Assembly: GCF_003967015.1 (NCBI RefSeq)
Contig: NZ_AP017560.1
Span: 4,624,501-4,688,500 of the forward strand
Direction of reading: 5' to 3'
DNA length: 64,000 nucleotides
From: Pseudanabaena sp. ABRG5-3
Lineage (GTDB): Bacteria > Cyanobacteriota > Cyanobacteriia > Pseudanabaenales > Pseudanabaenaceae
Positions 34,658 to 44,236 of the stretch are shown here, piece by piece (the stretch's first letter is position 1; each line of letters opens with the position of its first letter). The notes under the pieces were generated by a model that worked only from the letters and a program-made list of their open reading frames with translations, did no database searches and was not told where the DNA came from. Both the position numbers and the translations under genes were made by a program.

Positions 34658-36004
34658 TTATAGCTTACTTGCCAAAATTGGATTTACATCAAACCAGCCT
34701 TCATTCTTATATTCATACTCAAATACAAATTTACTCCTAATTAGAGTCTGGTATTCAGATTCTCCACTCAATTGTTTGGCTTGATGTACTTTCCTAATCA
34801 GCGTCCACTCATCCTCAGTAATCTTTTTGACAAGACTATTCCGTTCTGATGCGATCGTATTTTCTAGTAATTCTCTCGTAATTGGTGGATCTTCTTGTTG
34901 TAAGCAAGCCGAAAGTAATCTAAATAAATCACGAACATGACCACCACTAACTTGGCATAAGCGATCGAGGGTTTGAGGATTTTCAAAAACTTTGGCGATT
35001 GACTCATCACTAACACGCTGTAAAGAATTAGCCGATGGAAACGCCCTAGACATAACTATTTGCCTTAACAAAGCCATACCTGTCAAGCATTCACTGCCAT
35101 CTGGTAAGCTCGTAGGAATCATTGGTAAAGTTTTAATTTGAGTCCCAAATCGATCCTCGACAATCGCTGCGTCATTAGAAAAAGTGAGCAAAAATGGAAC
35201 TGTATATAAAACATGACATTTAAGCTCTCGTAAATCGCTGCGTTCTACAAATAAATAACCAGCTTTGTTACGGTCTTTGTCATCAATACGATTTTCAATG
35301 CGATCTAAGTTATCTACAATAACTACAAGCCCCTTCATTCCTTGGGATTGAAGCTGCCGCTTAGCAGGCTCTAATAACTCGTCATTAATTGCATTAATAA
35401 TTTTAGATATCCGCGATTCGAGTCTTTCTCTGATTTGTCTTCTTATGGAATCGTTCTTTTTGGATTGTGCAGTAATTTCGGCAATTCCTAACGAAAGTTT
35501 AAAATTCACACCAAAGTCTACTGGCGATTGTAATAAATCTTTTAATTCTCCTAGTATCTTTTTTAGTGTTTCAGGAACTTTCATAATGACGTTTTTAGAC
35601 TCAAGACTGCTGCTAATTTGACCAGCGATCGCAAGTAAAACATCACTCACCGCAACATCAGCCAACTCCAAAACGCGATCACTCTCAAAATAAACCACAT
35701 GGAAATTTTGCTGCTCTAATAAATATTTTAATCGTAAGAGTTCCGTTGATTTGCCACATCCAATACGTCCTGTAAATAATTGGCAGGTTGCTTTGTTAGG
35801 TGAAAGTGTTGTAATTTGCCTTTCCATCCCTTGAAATAGTCTAGCTCCCCTCACTTCTGAAAGATCGACATAATATTTCCGATCCTCTTCAATAGATGAG
35901 TTCAGAGGAAGCATGGGATTGCAAGCATTATAAAATCGAGAAAGTTCAAGATCCATATTGAGAGAGGTCGCACTGCGCAACATTAGGAAAAGAGCCGCTG
36001 TCAT
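34658..36004 (-). CDS. P-loop NTPase, partner of the STAND-WD40 protein
   Basis: 448 residues from 36004; a start at 35956 (MDLELSRFYN, 432 residues) is equally likely. Walker A GRIGCGKST at ~79-87 follows a helical lead; Walker B LVVIVDNLDRIE lies near residue 225; the later helices (LCQVSGGHVRDLFRLLSACL) look like the winged-helix end of AAA/STAND NTPases. It sits 13 bp before the giant STAND gene, so both are made together. I do not know the family's function. Confidence 0.85.
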   Translation of the reverse strand: MTAALFLMLRSATSLNMDLELSRFYNACNPMLPLNSSIEEDRKYYVDLSEVRGARLFQGMERQITTLSPNKATCQLFTGRIGCGKSTELLRLKYLLEQQNFHVVYFESDRVLELADVAVSDVLLAIAGQISSSLESKNVIMKVPETLKKILGELKDLLQSPVDFGVNFKLSLGIAEITAQSKKNDSIRRQIRERLESRISKIINAINDELLEPAKRQLQSQGMKGLVVIVDNLDRIENRIDDKDRNKAGYLFVERSDLRELKCHVLYTVPFLLTFSNDAAIVEDRFGTQIKTLPMIPTSLPDGSECLTGMALLRQIVMSRAFPSANSLQRVSDESIAKVFENPQTLDRLCQVSGGHVRDLFRLLSACLQQEDPPITRELLENTIASERNSLVKKITEDEWTLIRKVHQAKQLSGESEYQTLIRSKFVFEYEYKNEGWFDVNPILASKL

Positions 36005-36026
36005 CTGTCCTAAATATTATATAGGG

Positions 36027-36057
36027 ATTTCATTTTTACCTACGGTAAAAATGAAAT
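36027..36057 (-). terminator. Hairpin after the hybrid kinase/cyclase
   Basis: ATTTCATTTTTACC pairs with GGTAAAAATGAAAT around TAC, directly beyond the stop at 36059. It probably ends the upstream gene's transcript, so the NTPase operon likely has its own promoter. Confidence 0.8.
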
Positions 36058-36058
36058 T

Positions 36059-39000
36059 TTAGCTATCCACAAAAAATGTCAATACTGTCTCGTCCACACC
36101 TTTGAGCTTGAGCGGTTCACGTTTACGCAATTCCTCATCATCTAGGTAGTCCGCCACGGCTGCTGATACGAGAATACAATCGGGTTCTGCTGCTGACTGA
36201 ATCCGTGCCGCAATATTTACCGTTGGACCGATCGCGGTGTAGTCCGATCGCTCTGCACTGCCAAACATCCCCACAACGGCAGTACCTTGATGGATACCAC
36301 AGCGAAACCTAACTGTGGGAATGCCTTGGGCAGCCCATTGTTCATTGAGTTGGGCTAGCGATCGCTGCATATGTTTAGCGGTCTGGACAGCGCGACGTAC
36401 TTGCTCATTGGGGCTACAATCTTCGGGCGCACCAAACAATGCCATGATGCCGTCACCCATAAATTTATCCACCGTGCCACCATTGGCAAAAATCGCCTCA
36501 GTCATCGCACCGAGATACTGATTCAACAGTTCAGCCACTCGACGCGATCGCAAAGTATTAGCAAGGGAAGTAAAGCCAACAATATCTGTAAAGAGAACTG
36601 TAATCATCTTTGGCTCAGGACGGAGATCGAGACTGAGTTCGCCTGTCGCAGCTTTGGCAACTAGACTAGGTGGCAAAAAACGTTTGAGAACGGATTCCGT
36701 TAAGTAGAGATTGAGTTGGGCAATGCGGCGTTCATTAGCTTTGAGGGCGAGTAGATTTCGCACTTCCGCTAATAATTCGCGATCGTTAAAAGGTTTAGCT
36801 AAGTAGCCATCTGCACCCATTTCCGTACCTTCGATGCGGGTCTCTTCGTTTGCCTTAGCGGTTAGCAAAATGATCGGTGTACCTGACAATTCCTGATCCT
36901 TGCGAATCATCGCAATCAAATCTAAACCTGAAACCTGTGGCATCATCAAATCAGTAACGATCAAATCAGGTCGATATTGTTGAGCTTGCGTGTATCCATG
37001 AGCGCCATTATGTCCTGAAACTACGTCATAACCAGATTGATTGAGAACGCGCCGCAAATAACTTCGCAGATCACGATTATCATCAACGATTAAGATTGTG
37101 CCTGTTTGGGGATGGTCAGAAATGGGGAATTCGCTATCATTAGCCAGTGAGGGAATCGTGTCTTCTTCTAAATTGAGTTCTGTTTCAATATCAGCAAGTT
37201 CCACTGATGCTCTAGAAATTTGTAAATCCGCAGGTAAGTTAGTAACTTGATCAGCGGGTAAGTGTCTTTTACCCATCGGAATGGCGATCGCAAAGGTTGT
37301 GCCATAGCCATAATCCGATGTGACTGAAATATCACCACCATGCAGACTGACGAGTTCCTTGACTAGTGCTAAACCTAAGCCGCTACCCTCATAACTGCGA
37401 TTGACAGAACCCTCCGCTTGACGGAATCGATCAAAGAGAAAAGGAATCTGATCTTGACGAATGCCGATACCTGTATCATGTACCCGAAGAATGCATTGTT
37501 TCTGCTCTTCATCTACATCAATACTGACGGTGATGCTGCCATTGCTGGGCGTAAACTTCATGGCATTGGACAGTAAGTTATAGAGAACCTTATCAAACTT
37601 CTCTAGATCGAGATAAATATCAGGACATTTGCTAAATTCGCTAAAGAGATGAATATTTTTGCGCTCGCAATAGGGACGGAAGGAATCAATAGTTTGACTG
37701 GCAAATTCGACGAGATTGCAAGGACGGAAGCAGGCTTGCATTTTGCCAGCATCAAGGCGTTGGATATCCAGCAGTTGATTGACTAATCGCAGCAATCGCC
37801 GACAGTTACGCAAAGCGATCACAGATTGATCATAGGGCAGGGAATTAGATTGCTCGATCGCAGCTTCGAGGGGACCAATGGTTAAAGTGAGCGGAGTACG
37901 AAATTCATGGGATAGGTTTTGAAAGAACTCAGTTTTTTGGCGATCGAGTTCCAAAAGTTGCTGGGCTTGTTGACGGGTTTTTTGAAAGAGATTTGCCTGT
38001 TGGACAGCGATCGCCGCCTGTGCTGCCACGGCTTGCACGAGAGATATCTCTTCTGGCTGCCATTGGCGTGGCTCTTTGTTTTGACGCATAGAAATGCTGC
38101 CGATAATCTTGCCATCGGAGAGTAAGGGGACGATCAATAGAGATCGGGCAATGGAGCGCAAGGGCAAATCAATCAGATTCCATTCAGGATTCTCATGCAG
38201 ATCGGTAATTGCTACGGGTTGCTTAGTTTCAATTAGTGCCAGAAATACGGGATTGACTGAGATATTGACAATGGATTGAGGTAATGTTGATTCGTTGGAA
38301 CTATCTGTATTACCAACTACCTCATCAGGATCAAGCAAATGCAAACCCACACAGCGTAAATAATGATCTTCTTCAGTCCATAAAGAAAGGGCGCAACTTT
38401 CGGTATTGAGAGCCTGTCCTAACTGTTGGGTAATCGAAGCAAAAATCTTTTTGGGATCGAGACTGGAACGAATTGTACTGGTAATTGTATTGAGTAGAGC
38501 TTCTCTCTTGGCAAGTTCCTGAATGCGATCGTAAGCTCTAGCGCGGGAACTGACGATCGCCGCCTGATCACTTGCTAACTCAATTAAATCTAATTCATCT
38601 TTGCTCCATTCATGGGAACTTCCACAATGATATAGGGCTAGCATTGCTAGGCATTCTTTCTGAACTTCGAGGGGAATAAAAAGAACAGATTTGATATTTG
38701 CTTGGGCATAGATCTCTTTGTCAGCGTTAGCAATCCGTGCATCAGTTTCGATATTGCTAATTGCCACAATCCGCGCTTGGAGAGGTAGTGAGGCCGCTAA
38801 TTGCGGCAAGTTAGCAATTGGTTCATGACAATAGGCAAAATAATCTTCTAACAGTTGACCATTCTCAAATAGTCTCAAAATACTGCCTGAGACTTCAAAA
38901 TGACGGGCAATAAACTCAGCGATCGCGGCAATACTCTCTCGATAGGGGGCATCGTTATCGACGGAAGCGGCGATCGCATTAATCAGCGATTGCTGACGCA

Positions 39001-39424
39001 GGGTACGGCGCAGTTCGGCAGTACGATTTCGCAGGACATTGTGGGTGTCGATCGCCTGACTTACTACATTTCTCAGTTCATCCTCATCCCAAGGTTTGGT
39101 GACATATTTGAATACTTTGCAGGTATTAATCGCTTCAACTAAATCCTCAACATCGGTATAGCCCGTGAGGATGATTCGCATGGTGTCTGGATATTTGACC
39201 GCCATTTGGCTCAAAAATTCCGTTCCACTCATGATCGGCATTCTCTGATCAGAGATAATTACCGCGACTTCCCCCTCATGATCGAGCAATTCCAAGGCTT
39301 CCAAGCCACTATTAGCTCTGAGAACTTGATATTCTCGATAAAAAGTCCGAAATAGCAAATCTAAGTTATCGGGTTCATCATCGATAACTAGCAACTTAGG
39401 TTTAGGGGCAGATTGCGAACCCAT
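36059..39424 (-). CDS. Hybrid histidine kinase with adenylate cyclase output
   Basis: 1121 residues. Order: receiver (~10-130, LLVIDDE, IISDQRMP), two GAF domains (~165-290, ~320-480), HisKA (FFQNLSHEFRTPLTLTIGPL, ~500), HATPase_c (NLLSNAMKFTPSNG, YEGSGLGLALVKEL), second receiver (ILIVDDNRDLRSYLRR, IVTDLMMPQ, ~780-900) and a class III cyclase (VLFTDIVGFTSLAN, FMGDGIMALFGAP, ~930-1121). The two metal Asp residues are present (FTDIVGF, KFMGDGIM). It likely links a phosphorelay to cAMP. No membrane segment. Confidence 0.94.
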   Translation of the reverse strand: MGSQSAPKPKLLVIDDEPDNLDLLFRTFYREYQVLRANSGLEALELLDHEGEVAVIISDQRMPIMSGTEFLSQMAVKYPDTMRIILTGYTDVEDLVEAINTCKVFKYVTKPWDEDELRNVVSQAIDTHNVLRNRTAELRRTLRQQSLINAIAASVDNDAPYRESIAAIAEFIARHFEVSGSILRLFENGQLLEDYFAYCHEPIANLPQLAASLPLQARIVAISNIETDARIANADKEIYAQANIKSVLFIPLEVQKECLAMLALYHCGSSHEWSKDELDLIELASDQAAIVSSRARAYDRIQELAKREALLNTITSTIRSSLDPKKIFASITQQLGQALNTESCALSLWTEEDHYLRCVGLHLLDPDEVVGNTDSSNESTLPQSIVNISVNPVFLALIETKQPVAITDLHENPEWNLIDLPLRSIARSLLIVPLLSDGKIIGSISMRQNKEPRQWQPEEISLVQAVAAQAAIAVQQANLFQKTRQQAQQLLELDRQKTEFFQNLSHEFRTPLTLTIGPLEAAIEQSNSLPYDQSVIALRNCRRLLRLVNQLLDIQRLDAGKMQACFRPCNLVEFASQTIDSFRPYCERKNIHLFSEFSKCPDIYLDLEKFDKVLYNLLSNAMKFTPSNGSITVSIDVDEEQKQCILRVHDTGIGIRQDQIPFLFDRFRQAEGSVNRSYEGSGLGLALVKELVSLHGGDISVTSDYGYGTTFAIAIPMGKRHLPADQVTNLPADLQISRASVELADIETELNLEEDTIPSLANDSEFPISDHPQTGTILIVDDNRDLRSYLRRVLNQSGYDVVSGHNGAHGYTQAQQYRPDLIVTDLMMPQVSGLDLIAMIRKDQELSGTPIILLTAKANEETRIEGTEMGADGYLAKPFNDRELLAEVRNLLALKANERRIAQLNLYLTESVLKRFLPPSLVAKAATGELSLDLRPEPKMITVLFTDIVGFTSLANTLRSRRVAELLNQYLGAMTEAIFANGGTVDKFMGDGIMALFGAPEDCSPNEQVRRAVQTAKHMQRSLAQLNEQWAAQGIPTVRFRCGIHQGTAVVGMFGSAERSDYTAIGPTVNIAARIQSAAEPDCILVSAAVADYLDDEELRKREPLKLKGVDETVLTFFVDS

Positions 39425-39589
39425 GTAGCTACTTCTTCCTATCTAGCAGTGATAAACCTAACTTGGTTCTGAATATACTTCCTTTTGCATCATAACCGAT
39501 CCTCCTTACGTGTTTTTGCTGAGGATTTATCACATATTTAAGTAGTCTTTGCTTGACTCAGCAAAGCTTTAGAGGGCATTACCAATTAC

Positions 39590-41083
39590 TTAGTGAGTAC
39601 CTAATTGACGGTTGCTCAAAGCTAATTGTGCTTCTTCGCGATCGTCAAAATGGATTTTTTCGCGTCCAATAATTTGATAGTCTTCATGTCCTTTGCCTGC
39701 GATCAGAATCGTATCGCCTGCTTGCGCTTCAGCGATCGCCAGTTGGATACATTTATGGCGATCGCCTTCAATGGTCAGAGGTTTATCACCAATGTCAGCC
39801 TTTACCCCAACTACGACATCATCAAGAATTCTTTGGGGATCTTCAGTACGAGGATTGTCGGAAGTGACATAGACGCGATCGGCGAGTCGGGCGGCAATCC
39901 CCCCCATCAATGGGCGCTTGGTGCGATCGCGATCGCCACCACAGCCAAATACACAGACTAATTCACGCTGCGTAAAGGGACGCATTGCCTTGAGGAGATT
40001 TTCGAGACTGTCAGGAGTATGGGCATAGTCCACCACCACAGTTACGTCTTGGTCATCGCTGACCTGTACTCGTTCTACGCGACCAGGGACACTCTTGAAT
40101 TCTGGCAAGCGGCTGATCACTTCCGTCAAGCCCATGCCCATATGCAAAGCCGTCGCGATCGCTGCCAAGATATTTTCGACGTTAAAGCGCCCCACTAATG
40201 GAGATTTGAAAGTAATTGCTCCCTGTGGTGTATGCAGGGTTCCCGTCGCGCCATTGGGCAGATAGGTCAAATCCTCTGTATAAAAATCGGCTTGAGAGTT
40301 GCTAATACTATATGTCCAAACTGGTTTGTCCGTGAGGGTTTGCACTAATCGCTGCCCAAAGGGATCATCGAGATTAATGATGGCGCGACCCTGTAAATAG
40401 GTATCGCTAAATAGGAGCGACTTTGCCTGAAAATAAGCCTCTAGGTCTTTGTGGTAGTCCAAATGGTCTTGGGTCAAGTTGGTAAATACGGCAACCTCAA
40501 AGGGGCAACCTAGCACGCGCCTCTGATCGAGAGCATGGGAGCTAACCTCCATCAATCCCACATCACAACCCGCCGCGATCGCTTGGGACAATTGCGCCTG
40601 TAAATCCACGGCAAAGGGGGTGGTATGGCTCGCGGTCAGGGAATAGCCAGCCCAACGGGTATAGAGTGTGCCGAATAGAGCCGCAGCATATTGGGTTTGC
40701 AATAAAAACTCGATCAAGTGGGTCGTCGTCGTTTTGCCATTTGTCCCCGTCACGCCAACCAGTTTCAGCTTTTGAGCAGGATAGTCATAAAACGCGGTCG
40801 CCAATTTGCTACAAGCAACAACCACATCATCAACGGCGATCGCTTTGTCCTTAATCGCTAAATTTGCATGAGCCTCATGGGAGACAATGGCTGCGATCGC
40901 CCCCTGTGCGATCGCCTGTGGTGCAAATTTGCCCCCATCTACCTGTGTACCCGTCATGCCGATAAACAAGTCCCCATCTTGGCAAGCCCGCGAATCGGTA
41001 ATTACACGCTTTACTTCTAGCCCATCTAGTTCAGGCTGAGAATTTTGATAACCTGCTAACGCGAGCAATTGTCCTAAACGCAT
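39590..41083 (-). CDS. murE: UDP-MurNAc-tripeptide synthetase (MurE)
   Basis: 497 residues from ATG 41083 (MRLGQLLALAG); the frame stays open to a TTG at 41164, but the extra 27 residues are unlike MurE. Adds the third residue (meso-diaminopimelate by the DNPRTEDP motif) to UDP-MurNAc-Ala-Glu in the cytoplasm. P-loop VTGTNGKTTTTHL, MEVSSHALDQ and TNLTQDHLDYHKD are all present. Monocistronic. Confidence 0.95.
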   Translation of the reverse strand: MRLGQLLALAGYQNSQPELDGLEVKRVITDSRACQDGDLFIGMTGTQVDGGKFAPQAIAQGAIAAIVSHEAHANLAIKDKAIAVDDVVVACSKLATAFYDYPAQKLKLVGVTGTNGKTTTTHLIEFLLQTQYAAALFGTLYTRWAGYSLTASHTTPFAVDLQAQLSQAIAAGCDVGLMEVSSHALDQRRVLGCPFEVAVFTNLTQDHLDYHKDLEAYFQAKSLLFSDTYLQGRAIINLDDPFGQRLVQTLTDKPVWTYSISNSQADFYTEDLTYLPNGATGTLHTPQGAITFKSPLVGRFNVENILAAIATALHMGMGLTEVISRLPEFKSVPGRVERVQVSDDQDVTVVVDYAHTPDSLENLLKAMRPFTQRELVCVFGCGGDRDRTKRPLMGGIAARLADRVYVTSDNPRTEDPQRILDDVVVGVKADIGDKPLTIEGDRHKCIQLAIAEAQAGDTILIAGKGHEDYQIIGREKIHFDDREEAQLALSNRQLGTH

Positions 41084-41393
41084 AATTCCTGATCCCTTGT
41101 CACAAGCACAAAATATCCCATGAATTCTTACATGAAATATTGGTAAGTGACAACTCTGTGGCAAGGAAAAAGTAGCAAGTCAAAAGGAAAAATTTTATTG
41201 GATGTAAATTAAATTAGTTTGTCTGTGGATCAGATCACTCTTTTGCTTGACTAAAATCTAGCTATTCTAAAGTGAAAATCCTTTGAATAATGGCTGAAAA
41301 CAATGCTCATCTCAAACTTCCCACCAAAAGTATTCATAGCTTTGCGATTTGATTCATTTATCTCATTTTATCATGACTAAACTTTGCGGACAG

Positions 41394-42278
41394 CTAGAAA
41401 AAAAGCTCTAATCCTGACTCGATGCAAGCAGTTTCTAACAAGTTGCTGAGATTGAGTTCCACTGCCCATTTTTGTAAATAATCACAATCTAAGCGATCGC
41501 CTTGTAATTTCAATACACCCAAAACATCGCGCCATTGTCTCTGTGACTCATTCTTAGTCGTGCGATACCAGACTAATTTTTGTAAAATAATATCTTCTGG
41601 AGTTGGTAACACCAACATTTGATCTGGATTTTGTCTGACTAATTGCGATCGGCGACGTTGAAACTCTATTTGAGGGAAGGGGCTGTCTTGAAGAATAAAA
41701 ATATCTACTTTGCCGAGAGATTCATTGTCAATCAAATTAAATGAACGTTTGGATCTAATTGCATCCCGAACTGTATCTTCAGAAACATAAAATCTTGGTT
41801 GTAGAGATTGCAGTAATGGAACTACTTTTTCTATTTCTAGAGCAACAAAAATATCAACTCCTTCAGTAGATCTTATTTCACCAAATAAGACACTTGCTAC
41901 CGAGCCACCGACAAAGTATTGAATATCTAGTTTCTCAAGAATTGAAGTGATCTCTAGAGCTAGCTCAATCGGATTGAGTAACTTGAGAAAGCTTCTAGTT
42001 TGAGCAATATCATGATATGTAGAATTAGGGAAAGCTGATTTTAGAGTAGCTCTAGCAAATTCATAGCGTAGTGTCTCAATGCTTGCATCGGGACATCTTT
42101 GCTGGATGCCGCCTACACAAAGTTCTAGAAGTCTTTGATGCCAATTTATAAATCCTTCGACTCTTTGTACTAGCGTCAAAGACTTCCGCAAATTAAATAG
42201 ATATATTTCTGCATCAATACTAGTATCGATAGATTGAGTTTTATAGCCACTTGGTAATGACTCAGCTTTATCGAGCAT
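41394..42278 (-). CDS. Nucleotidyltransferase-like protein (AbiEii type)
   Basis: 294 residues. IQYFVGGSVASVLFGEIRST-EGVDIFVAL carries the GGS motif and a D at the expected spacing of a nucleotidyltransferase fold; LPTPEDIILQKLVWY is typical of AbiEii-like proteins. The usual second catalytic Asp appears as DIF. It is 5 bp downstream of nothing obvious (purN stops at 42284 and is upstream on the same strand), so it may be cotranscribed with purN. Confidence 0.75.
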   Translation of the reverse strand: MLDKAESLPSGYKTQSIDTSIDAEIYLFNLRKSLTLVQRVEGFINWHQRLLELCVGGIQQRCPDASIETLRYEFARATLKSAFPNSTYHDIAQTRSFLKLLNPIELALEITSILEKLDIQYFVGGSVASVLFGEIRSTEGVDIFVALEIEKVVPLLQSLQPRFYVSEDTVRDAIRSKRSFNLIDNESLGKVDIFILQDSPFPQIEFQRRRSQLVRQNPDQMLVLPTPEDIILQKLVWYRTTKNESQRQWRDVLGVLKLQGDRLDCDYLQKWAVELNLSNLLETACIESGLELFF

Positions 42279-42283
42279 AGACT

Positions 42284-42859
42284 TTAGAAGGTACTTATAT
42301 ATTCAGCGATCGCCTCTGGATAAATGATATGTTCCTGAACTTGGATGCGTTTTTGTAAATCTGCGAGAGAGTCCTCAGGCAAAACAGGAACTGCCGCTTG
42401 TTTGAGGATTTTGCCACTATCGACTTCGAGGCTCAGCAAATGCACCGTACAGCCCGTGATTTTTACACCATAGTTAAAGGCTTGCTCGATCGCATGAATA
42501 CCTTTAAAGCTCGGTAACAAACTAGGATGAATATTCAGAATCCGTTCGGGAAAGGCATCGATTAAAACTTGAGTGACGATTCGCATCCAGCCTGCCATGA
42601 TCACTAGTTCGACATCGTACTGCTTGAGAATATCAATGATTGCCAGATCGAGCGCTTTGCGGGATTTGTAATCGCGATGGTTGACTAAAATTGCAGGAAT
42701 GCCAAACTTTTCCGCACGTTGACGCGCAAAAGCATCAGGTTCGTTATAGATCACGACAGCAATTTTAGCTTGCAGCTTTCCATCATGGATGACTTGCGCG
42801 ATCGCTTCTAAATTACTACCACTTCCCGAAGCTAATACGGCTAATACCTTTACGCTCAC
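42284..42859 (-). CDS. purN: Phosphoribosylglycinamide formyltransferase (PurN)
   Basis: 191 residues from GTG 42859. Transfers formyl from 10-formyl-THF to GAR in purine synthesis. LAVLASGSGSNLEAI is the N-terminal phosphate loop, LVIMAGWMRIV and NIHPSLLPSFKG hold the catalytic Asn/His, and TGCTVHLLS follows. An ATG at 42958 would add 33 residues read partly through a palindrome (42916-42949), which is unlikely. Confidence 0.93.
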   Translation of the reverse strand: MSVKVLAVLASGSGSNLEAIAQVIHDGKLQAKIAVVIYNEPDAFARQRAEKFGIPAILVNHRDYKSRKALDLAIIDILKQYDVELVIMAGWMRIVTQVLIDAFPERILNIHPSLLPSFKGIHAIEQAFNYGVKITGCTVHLLSLEVDSGKILKQAAVPVLPEDSLADLQKRIQVQEHIIYPEAIAEYISTF

Positions 42860-42915
42860 AAATCTTCGATGCCTCTCAACAAATCCAAACAAAAACGCAG
42901 ACACAAGTTTATACC

Positions 42916-42949
42916 AATTCAAGAAAGTGTGGTCACACTTTCTTGAATT
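42916..42949. repeat. 34-bp palindrome before purN
   Basis: AATTCAAGAAAGTGTG-GT-CACACTTTCTTGAATT is a perfect stem with a 2-base centre. So compact a palindrome in a leader could be an operator or a DNA cruciform; there is no T-run for termination. Confidence 0.6.
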
Positions 42950-42962
42950 AAAAACCAAACCT

Positions 42963-43050
42963 ATAGCAGTCCTAAATCATTTGTAGATTTTGGGGTTTGA
43001 GGAAGCGTACCCCGAAGGGGTGCGCTTCCTCAAACCATTTAGGATTGCTA
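42963..43050. repeat. Palindromic repeat, second copy of the 24228 family
   Basis: TAGCAGTCCTAAATCATTTG ... CCATTTAGGATTGCTA are inverted ends, with the core GGAAGCGTACCCCGAAGGGG and complement. It matches the repeat at 24228-24303 in core and ends. Confidence 0.8.
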
Positions 43051-43118
43051 GTTAGCTTTGGTACTATATAGGAGCAGTGCTTTGTTTTGAGCCGCAACCA
43101 TAACGCTTTGATCTTGCC

Positions 43119-44150
43119 ATGACTACCCTTTCGGAAATGCCAATTTCTACACAGAAAACTGGCGATCGCCATCCTACCTATCCCCTCAGCATTGCGCCCA
43201 TGATGGATCGCACCGATCGCCATTATCGCTATTTCATGCGCCAAATTACGCGACGGACTTTGCTCTATACAGAAATGGTGACGAGTGCCGCAATTAAGCA
43301 TGGCGATAAGGACTATCTGTTGGGGTTCTCTCCTGCGGAAAATCCCCTTGCCTTGCAGGTGGGCGGCGATAATCCTCAGGATCTCGCTGAATGTGCGCGG
43401 ATTGCCGAAGCGATGGGGTATGACGAAATTAATTTGAATGTGGGCTGTCCAAGCGATCGCGTCCAGAGTGGACATTTTGGCGCTTGTTTAATGAAAACGC
43501 CCGCTTTGGTAGCGAAATGTATTGAGGCAATGATTGCGGCAACCAAGATTCCCGTATCTGTTAAGCATCGCATCGGTGTTGATGATTTAGATAGCTATGA
43601 GGATATGCAAAATTTTGTACGCATCCTCTCAGAAGCTGGTTGTCAGCGTTTCTCAGTTCATGCGCGAAAGGCATGGCTACAGGGGCTCAGTCCCAAGGAT
43701 AATCGCGAAATTCCACCTTTGCGTTATGCCGATGTGCATCGCTTAAAGCAAGAATTTCCGCATTTATTTATAGAAATTAATGGCGGATTTACGACTCTAG
43801 AGCAAGCCCATAAGCAGTTGCAGTATGTTGATGCGGTGATGATTGGTCGTGCCGCCTATGACAATCCTTATCTCTTTGCAACTAGCGATCGCGAGTTTTT
43901 TGGTGATGAGTCTCCCATTCGCGATCGCATTGAAGTTGCGGAAGCGATGATTCCCTATATCGATGCATGGACTAGTAAGGGATTGAAGTTAAATAAAATC
44001 ACGCGCCATATGTTGCAACTGTTTCACGGTCAAGCTGGTAGCCGCCTTTGGAAACGCATTCTCACCGATAAATCCTGCATTGTTGGGGCAGGTTCCGAGG
44101 TGATTCGCGAGGCAATTAGAGCGGTTACGGACATCTGCCCTCACCCCTAG
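43119..44150 (+). CDS. dusA: tRNA-dihydrouridine synthase A
   Basis: 343 residues. SIAPMMDRTDRHYRYFMRQI, NLNVGCPSDRVQSGHFGACL with the catalytic Cys, VKHRIGVDDLDSYE and FSVHARKAWLQGLSPKDNRE are DusA signatures; it reduces U20/U20a of tRNA using FMN. The last residues (CPHP) and the stop codon are provided by a palindromic repeat that begins at 44138. Confidence 0.95.
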   Translation: MTTLSEMPISTQKTGDRHPTYPLSIAPMMDRTDRHYRYFMRQITRRTLLYTEMVTSAAIKHGDKDYLLGFSPAENPLALQVGGDNPQDLAECARIAEAMGYDEINLNVGCPSDRVQSGHFGACLMKTPALVAKCIEAMIAATKIPVSVKHRIGVDDLDSYEDMQNFVRILSEAGCQRFSVHARKAWLQGLSPKDNREIPPLRYADVHRLKQEFPHLFIEINGGFTTLEQAHKQLQYVDAVMIGRAAYDNPYLFATSDREFFGDESPIRDRIEVAEAMIPYIDAWTSKGLKLNKITRHMLQLFHGQAGSRLWKRILTDKSCIVGAGSEVIREAIRAVTDICPHP

Positions 44151-44226
44151 CCCTTCTCCCAAAGGGATAAGGAAACAAAAATCTCTCCTCCTCTCCTCTC
44201 TGGGAGAGGGGGCTGGGGGGTGAGGG
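44138..44226. repeat. Palindromic repeat at the dusA 3' end
   Basis: CCCTCACCCCTAGCCCTTCT pairs with the G-rich arm ending GGGGGGTGAGGG. Same family as 1844-1990 and 33571-33666. It lies between convergent dusA and the CHAT gene and could act as a terminator for both. Confidence 0.85.
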
Positions 44227-44236
44227 AGCGATATGC

